DNA of 8,773 nt, from the NCBI GenBank assembly GCA_034433615.1, contig DAOUAJ010000051.1:1-8773 (forward strand), given 5' to 3'. This stretch comes from DAOUAJ01 sp034433615. Lineage in GTDB: Bacteria > Chloroflexota > Anaerolineae > DUEN01. Under the pieces are notes generated by a model. The model did not search any database and had not been told where the DNA came from. It saw only the letters and a program-made list of their open reading frames with translations. Below, piece after piece: positions 4,874 through 8,773 of the stretch (position 1 is the first letter of the stretch; each line of letters begins with the position of its first letter). The position numbers were made by a program, and so were the translations under genes.

Positions 4874-5701
4874 ATGCGAACCCTCGTGATCCTCCCCACG
4901 TACAATGAGAGAGAAAACATCGCGAGATTGGTGCCAGACCTGTTGGCGCTTCCCAATGGTGTGCACATTCTCATTGTAGACGATAACTCACCGGATGGGA
5001 CAGGCCAGCTCGCAGATGAGTTCTCAAGCAAGCACGAGCGCGTGCACGTCATTCATCGCGCCGGGAAACTGGGGTTGGGTACTGCCTATATTGCGGGGTT
5101 TAAATACGCACTTGAGGTCGGTTTTGATTGCATTCTCACGATGGATGCCGATTACTCTCACCAGCCGCAATACGTCCCCGGCCTGATTGCCGGAATCCAG
5201 TCGGCCGACCTGGTCATTGGTAGTCGCTATGTGTCTGGCGGGTGTGTTGTAGATAGCCCATTGGCTCGCCGCCTGCTCAGTAGGGGAGCCAATCTGTTTG
5301 CCAGGTTAGTGCTGGGGCTTCACACGCGAGATTGCACGACCGGCTTTCGCTGCTACCGGCGTGAGGTCCTGGAGTCTATGGATTTGGACGCGATCTTTTC
5401 CGATGGATACTCTTTCCTGATCGAGACGTTGTACATCGTGCAGCAAGCCGGCTGGAAAGTGACCGAAGTGCCGATCCAGTTTAAGGATCGCCGTCAAGGG
5501 GTTTCCAAGATCTCTCGCGCTGAGATTTTTAAAGCCCTTTATACGGTCGTGCGCCTGGGGGCCAGCGGGATTCAGATTCACGCGAGCGTCGTCCGTCCTG
5601 GGCCGTTTCACACATGTACATCCTTCACATTTACAAAGATTACTTCCCCGTCCTGGGGGGCATTGAAAACCATATTCGTATGCTGGCTGAGGCGCAGGTA
5701 G
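4874..5701 (+). CDS. GT2 glycosyltransferase, polyprenol-phosphate mannose synthase-like (Dpm1/Ppm1 type)
   Basis: Probably transfers mannose (or glucose) from a nucleotide sugar to polyprenyl phosphate at the inner face of the membrane. Motifs in order: LPTYNERENI (7-16), VDDNSPDGT (35-43), the metal-binding DxD in TMDADYSH (Asp91, Asp93), GSRYVSGG (116-123), CTTGFRCYRREVL (154-166), DGYSFLIE (177-184), EVPIQFKDRRQGVSK (198-212). All are hallmarks of the DPM1 branch. No transmembrane segment follows the catalytic domain, as in the soluble Dpm1 class. The ATG at 4874 has AAGGGA (4858-4863) 10 nt upstream. The family-like sequence ends near residue 230; the remaining tail (GASGIQIHA onward) is low in family character and its last 29 codons overlap the next gene, so the native stop may have been lost or moved by a frameshift. 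Confidence 0.9.
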   Translation: MRTLVILPTYNERENIARLVPDLLALPNGVHILIVDDNSPDGTGQLADEFSSKHERVHVIHRAGKLGLGTAYIAGFKYALEVGFDCILTMDADYSHQPQYVPGLIAGIQSADLVIGSRYVSGGCVVDSPLARRLLSRGANLFARLVLGLHTRDCTTGFRCYRREVLESMDLDAIFSDGYSFLIETLYIVQQAGWKVTEVPIQFKDRRQGVSKISRAEIFKALYTVVRLGASGIQIHASVVRPGPFHTCTSFTFTKITSPSWGALKTIFVCWLRRR

Positions 5702-6747
5702 CCGCCGGTCATCAGGTCACAGTGTTAGTCTGCGCCCGTGATCCCCGTACCCATGAAGAATGGATCAACGGCGTGCATGTGATCAAAGCCGGCCGCCTGG
5801 CTACAGCCGCGTCCATGCCGCTAAGCTGGCGCCAACCCCTAACCCTGACTCGCTTGCGTCCCGACGTCGCCCACGTTCACTCCCCGTACCCGTTGGGCGA
5901 GGCAGCCAACTGGCTCCTGGGGCGGGCTCGCGCCACTGTCATCACCTACCACAGCGATGTAGTCCGCCAAAAGACGCTGTTGCGATTTCACGGCCCCATC
6001 TTGCGCTACGTCCTGCGCGCCGCTGATGCCATCATCGCCACCAGCCCGCGCTACATCGAAAGTTCCCCCTGGCTGCGACCTATCCGGGATCGTTGTACCG
6101 TCGTGCCCTTGGGCATTGACCTGACCCAGTTCCCTGCGCCGGCTCGAACACAGAGAGCGTCACAGCCCACACTGCTGTTTGTTGGCCGTCTGCGCTATTA
6201 CAAAGGGCTGGACACGCTGCTGCGAGCCATGCCCGACATCCCTCAGGCCCGGCTGGTGATCGTAGGGGATGGCCCAATGCGTGTGCCCTGGCAACAACTG
6301 ACCACAGACCTGGGCCTGGAGCCACGGGTCGAGTTCGTTGGAGAAGTACCCGATGCCGAGTTGCCCGGTTACTACGCGTCCGCTGACCTCTTCGTGTTGC
6401 CGGCCAACGCTCGCGCTGAGGCGTTCGGCACAGCACTGCTGGAGGCCATGGCCGCGGGGCTGCCCATGGTCAGCACGGAGCTGGGCACCGGCACGTCGTG
6501 GGTGAACCAGGACGGGGTGACCGGTCGCGTGGTGCCCCCTCAAGATCCGAGCGCCTTGGCCGCAGCGATCCGGGAGATGCTGGCCCATCCCGATAGACTG
6601 GAGCGAATGGGAAAGGCGGCTCGCGCGCGTGTAGAGGCGGAGTTCAGCCTGCCCATGATGGTCCAGCGCGTGGAGGCTGTGTACGAGCAAGCATTGCAGC
6701 GTGCAGTTGAGCGACAATTTCCCAAAAGAGGGAGCACCCGCTTATGA
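5614..6747 (+). CDS. GT4-family glycosyltransferase
   Basis: GT-B fold retaining glycosyltransferase, 377 residues, using a nucleotide sugar to extend a glycan or glycolipid. The N-terminus MYILHIYKDYFPVLGGIENH shows the GG-x-E-x-H acceptor-side motif (15-20), and AHVHSPYPLG and TYHSDVVRQK follow. The C-terminal Rossmann domain begins near FVGRLRYYKG (Arg192 and Lys197, donor phosphate contacts) and continues to the E-x7-E signature (Glu269 to Glu277, EAFGTALLEA). Length and motifs are complete. The ATG at 5614 fits family N-termini and lies inside the 3' end of the GT2 gene (88-nt overlap). No good ribosome binding site precedes it, so it probably depends on translation of the GT2. Its stop overlaps the next start as ATGA. 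Confidence 0.92.
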   Translation: MYILHIYKDYFPVLGGIENHIRMLAEAQVAAGHQVTVLVCARDPRTHEEWINGVHVIKAGRLATAASMPLSWRQPLTLTRLRPDVAHVHSPYPLGEAANWLLGRARATVITYHSDVVRQKTLLRFHGPILRYVLRAADAIIATSPRYIESSPWLRPIRDRCTVVPLGIDLTQFPAPARTQRASQPTLLFVGRLRYYKGLDTLLRAMPDIPQARLVIVGDGPMRVPWQQLTTDLGLEPRVEFVGEVPDAELPGYYASADLFVLPANARAEAFGTALLEAMAAGLPMVSTELGTGTSWVNQDGVTGRVVPPQDPSALAAAIREMLAHPDRLERMGKAARARVEAEFSLPMMVQRVEAVYEQALQRAVERQFPKRGSTRL

Positions 6748-7649
6748 ACCAAAGACCGCCAATGACAGTCATCGGTCAGCGGTTACGGGCCGCGTTGTGG
6801 CAAATTTACGACCGACCACAGCCGGCGATCCCCTGGCGCGACGCGAGCAACCTGCCATGGGACGACCCCGACTTCTCCGAGCGCATGCTGAAGGAGCATC
6901 TCGATCAGTCGCACGGGGCCGCCAGCCGCCAGCAGGTCGAGATTGACCGCCAGGTGAATGTGATGTGGCGATGGCTGGACTTGCGCCCCGGCGCTCGCGT
7001 CCTGGACGTGACCTGTGGCCCCGGCCTCTACGCCGTCCGCCTGGCGCAACGTGGGTGCATTGTCCACGGCATTGACTTCAGCCCGGCGTCTATCCGCTAC
7101 GCCCGTGAGCTGGCAGTCCGCGAAGGGGTGGCTGACCGCTGCCGGTTCACGCAGGCGGACGTGCGCGAGGCGTTGCCGGAGGAGGCTGGCGCCGACTACG
7201 ATGCCGCGCTCTTCATCTATGGCCAGCTTGCCGTCTTCACGCGCGAGGAGGCGGGCGCGCTGCTGGGCGGATGTGCCCAGGCCCTGCGACCGGGCGGCCG
7301 GCTGTTAATCGAGCTGCTCAACTTCGAGCGGCTGGATCGCCGCCCTCACAACTCGTGGTGGTACACCGACCGCGGCGGGCTATGGGGAGATTTCCCTTAC
7401 CTGCACCTGGGGGAGCGCGACTGGGACGATGAGCGGCACACCGCCACCGAGCGGTTCTTCATCATCAATCTGGAGACGGGCGAGATGCACACCTACGGGC
7501 TGGTGGATCAGGGCTACAGCAGCGCGGAGGTTGCCGAGATGTGCCGCGCGGCCGGGTTCGCTCAGGTCACGGTGTATCCTGCGTGGGGTGGTGTGGAATT
7601 GTACGACGCGGCGGAGTGGGTCGCTTACGTCGCCGAGCGAGGGGTATGA
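6744..7649 (+). CDS. Class I SAM-dependent methyltransferase
   Basis: A 301-residue protein with a Rossmann methyltransferase domain (about 70-190): motif I VLDVTCGPGLYAVRLA (Asp88 to Gly94 core), the acidic SAM-ribose position in GIDFSPASIRYARE, FTQADVRE, and the post-motif LRPGGRLLIEL. About 65 N-terminal residues (including DASNLPWDDPDFSERMLKEH) and a C-terminal beta-rich section (HNSWWYTDRGGLWG onward) are extras seen in broad-specificity small-molecule or sugar methyltransferases; the substrate is unknown. The ATG at 6744 overlaps the GT4 stop by 4 nt, with GAGGGAG (6728-6734) 9 nt upstream. Position in the operon suggests it methylates a glycan or precursor made by the neighbouring transferases (inference). 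Confidence 0.92.
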   Translation: MNQRPPMTVIGQRLRAALWQIYDRPQPAIPWRDASNLPWDDPDFSERMLKEHLDQSHGAASRQQVEIDRQVNVMWRWLDLRPGARVLDVTCGPGLYAVRLAQRGCIVHGIDFSPASIRYARELAVREGVADRCRFTQADVREALPEEAGADYDAALFIYGQLAVFTREEAGALLGGCAQALRPGGRLLIELLNFERLDRRPHNSWWYTDRGGLWGDFPYLHLGERDWDDERHTATERFFIINLETGEMHTYGLVDQGYSSAEVAEMCRAAGFAQVTVYPAWGGVELYDAAEWVAYVAERGV

Positions 7650-8578
7650 GCCGTCGTGCGGTGGAGATTCGGATTCGAGCGCTACGCCCGGAAGATGTGC
7701 CGGCCTGGGTGGCCCTCATCAACGCGGCCGATGCGGTGGACGAGTTGGGGCGAGCCACTACCGAGGAAGAGGCCAGGGCCAGGTTAGGCTCACCCGGCTA
7801 CGGGTTCGATCAGGTGTTGCTGGCCTGGCAGGGCCAACGGCTGATGGGCTACGCCGACCTGCGGCTGCAGGCGGACGGCCGCGCCATCGGCGGCGTGACC
7901 GTTCATCCTCACGCGCGAGGGCGCGGTGTGGGTCGCAAACTGCTGAATCGTCTGGTGGCGCTGGCCCGCAGCCGGGGGGTTCGTTACCTGGACGTGCCGG
8001 TAGTGCCACGAGTGACGGCAGCCGTTGCGTTGCTGACCCGCGCCGGGTTCAAACGCGCGCGCGATTGGCAGGAAATGGTCTGGGTAGGACAGGAGCCCCC
8101 GCCAGTGCCTGAGCCGTTGCTGGGGATACGGCTGCGCACCTATCAGCCGGGGCAAGATGAGGCTGCCTGGATCGCGCTGGACGCGGCCGCTTTCACCGGG
8201 CATTGGGGAGCCGCCCCCCTCACTTCGGACGATGTGGTCGCGATCACCCGACGGCCAGATTTTGATCCGGCCGGGTTGTGGTTCGCGGAGGCCGATGGCA
8301 AATTGGTCGGACAGGCGCTAGCGCGCTATAATCCCTCTGGCCCCACGTTAAGGGGGATGCCGGTCGGGCAGATTGAAGATGTGGCGGTGTTGCCTGACTA
8401 CCGCGGCCGGGGGATCGGCCGGGCGTTGTTGCTGGCCGCCATGGGCTATCTGTGGAATCGCGGCTGTCGCGTGATCGAGCTCACGGTGGACACCGCAAAC
8501 GCGGACGCCCATCGCCTGTACGACGCGTTAGGGTTCGTGGAGACGGGACAGCTTCACTGGTATCGGCGCGAGCTGTAG
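7646..8578 (+). CDS. Tandem-GNAT acetyltransferase
   Basis: A 310-residue protein with two GNAT acetyltransferase domains, about 1-150 and 155-310. Each has the acetyl-CoA pyrophosphate loop: RGRGVG (91-96, after GGVTVHPHA) and RGRGIG (253-258, after IEDVAVLPDY). The second domain also has the typical late segment DTANADAHRLYDALGF. The two-domain layout is shared with mycothiol synthase (MshD) and related N-acetyltransferases, but I see nothing that fixes the substrate. The ATG at 7646 overlaps the methyltransferase stop as ATGA; the frame is open 35 codons further upstream, but that Arg-rich stretch lies inside the methyltransferase gene and is not family-like. Last gene of the apparent operon. 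Confidence 0.92.
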   Translation: MSRRAVEIRIRALRPEDVPAWVALINAADAVDELGRATTEEEARARLGSPGYGFDQVLLAWQGQRLMGYADLRLQADGRAIGGVTVHPHARGRGVGRKLLNRLVALARSRGVRYLDVPVVPRVTAAVALLTRAGFKRARDWQEMVWVGQEPPPVPEPLLGIRLRTYQPGQDEAAWIALDAAAFTGHWGAAPLTSDDVVAITRRPDFDPAGLWFAEADGKLVGQALARYNPSGPTLRGMPVGQIEDVAVLPDYRGRGIGRALLLAAMGYLWNRGCRVIELTVDTANADAHRLYDALGFVETGQLHWYRREL

Positions 8579-8773
8579 ACCGGGTTAAAAGGCGGGTGGT
8601 GTAGCTCTCGCCAGAAGGAGCTTATTGTCAACTACTACCCGCTAGAAGCGGGTGGCTTGCAGATGACCCGCAAGGGTCGCCGCGTCTGGCCGGTTGACGG
8701 CGGCCCTGCCAGAGAGACCCGGCAGCGAGTGTACAAGCCTATGCTTGACGGTGGGAGTTTTACGCAAGATCCG
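8579..8773 (+). other. Unassigned downstream tail, possible edge of an IS200/IS605-like element
   Basis: The 195 nt after the GNAT stop stay open to the window end in the same frame as the GNAT gene, with an ATG at 8663 (MTRKGRRVWPVDGG and on, 37 codons). GCGGGTGG occurs twice in direct orientation (8592-8599, 8648-8655). The 3' part (CTTGACGGTGGGAGTTTTAC) has the look of tnpB 3'-end or guide-RNA scaffold sequence, but there is too little to decide. No recognisable conserved domain is visible. Confidence 0.28.
8635..8655 (+). repeat. Strong hairpin after the GNAT gene, IS200/IS605-end-like
   Basis: ACCCGCT (8637-8643) pairs with AGCGGGT (8647-8653) around an AGA loop, extended by C-G and T-G pairs outside. 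No T-run follows, so it is not a standard Rho-independent terminator. Hairpins of this kind followed by GGCTTG-like sequence are known from ends of IS200/IS605 elements; the resemblance is from memory and not proven. Confidence 0.5.

Noticed and set aside
7541..7645. 35-codon N-terminal extension of the GNAT protein.
   Set aside because: It is Arg/Gly-rich out-of-frame reading of the methyltransferase gene; the ATGA junction at 7646 is the natural start.
7429..8112. 227-codon plus-strand frame spanning the methyltransferase and GNAT genes.
   Set aside because: Composition is Ser/Arg/Gly-rich shadow reading; both overlapped genes have intact catalytic motifs in their own frames.
8635..8655. 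Hairpin as a Rho-independent terminator of the operon.
   Set aside because: The stem is strong, but it is followed by GGCTTGCAG and not by a run of T.
1..8773. CRISPR array, tRNA or rRNA genes.
   Set aside because: No regularly spaced repeats and no tRNA-like or rRNA-like segments were seen on either strand.

Overview
The window is high-GC bacterial DNA, most consistent with a Chloroflexota (Anaerolineae-like) or similar thermotolerant genome. The basis is the combination of a GH2 glycosidase with an Ala/Arg/Gly-rich style, HEPN/MNT pairs, an Uma2-type gene and a polyprenol-phosphate mannose synthase-like GT2. This assignment is inference from gene style, since no rRNA or marker gene is present.

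Layout: (1) 2-2650, a large GH2 glycosidase whose 5' end lies outside the window. (2) 2651-4820, a small accessory island built of toxin-antitoxin and restriction-like scraps. It opens with a good sigma70-type promoter driving a HEPN gene. That gene has lost its central helices and, separately, has been interrupted in its last codons by a 202-bp non-autonomous transposable element with about 46/56-nt imperfect terminal inverted repeats and a perfect 8-bp target duplication. The partner MNT nucleotidyltransferase follows and looks intact, but its start codon now lies in the right-hand target duplication. Next comes an Uma2-family gene reduced to its N-terminal part plus its last codons in another frame. 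Then comes a second, intact HEPN/MNT pair with an ATGA overlap and very different codon usage (19 of 23 Arg codons are AGA/AGG, against 0 of 10 in the first MNT), suggesting recent transfer. (3) 4874-8578, four tightly packed co-directional genes that probably form one operon: a Dpm1-like GT2, a GT4 glycosyltransferase, a class I SAM methyltransferase and a tandem-GNAT acetyltransferase. Junctions are an 88-nt overlap and then two 4-nt ATGA overlaps. (4) 8579-8773, a tail with a strong hairpin and two mutually exclusive pairings. It is possibly the edge of an IS200/IS605-like element continuing past the window.

How they work together: the GT2, GT4, methyltransferase and acetyltransferase could build and decorate a polyprenol-linked glycan or glycolipid, with the GH2 enzyme in general carbohydrate turnover, but the pathway is inference. 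The island shows successive layers: an older HEPN/MNT locus in decay (internal deletion plus transposon hit), a decayed Uma2 gene, and a fresh, compositionally foreign HEPN/MNT pair beside them.

The most notable observation is the small transposable element. Removing the element plus one duplication copy (210 nt, 70 codons) restores a HEPN C-terminus and stop codon, so the insertion can be reconstructed from this sequence alone.
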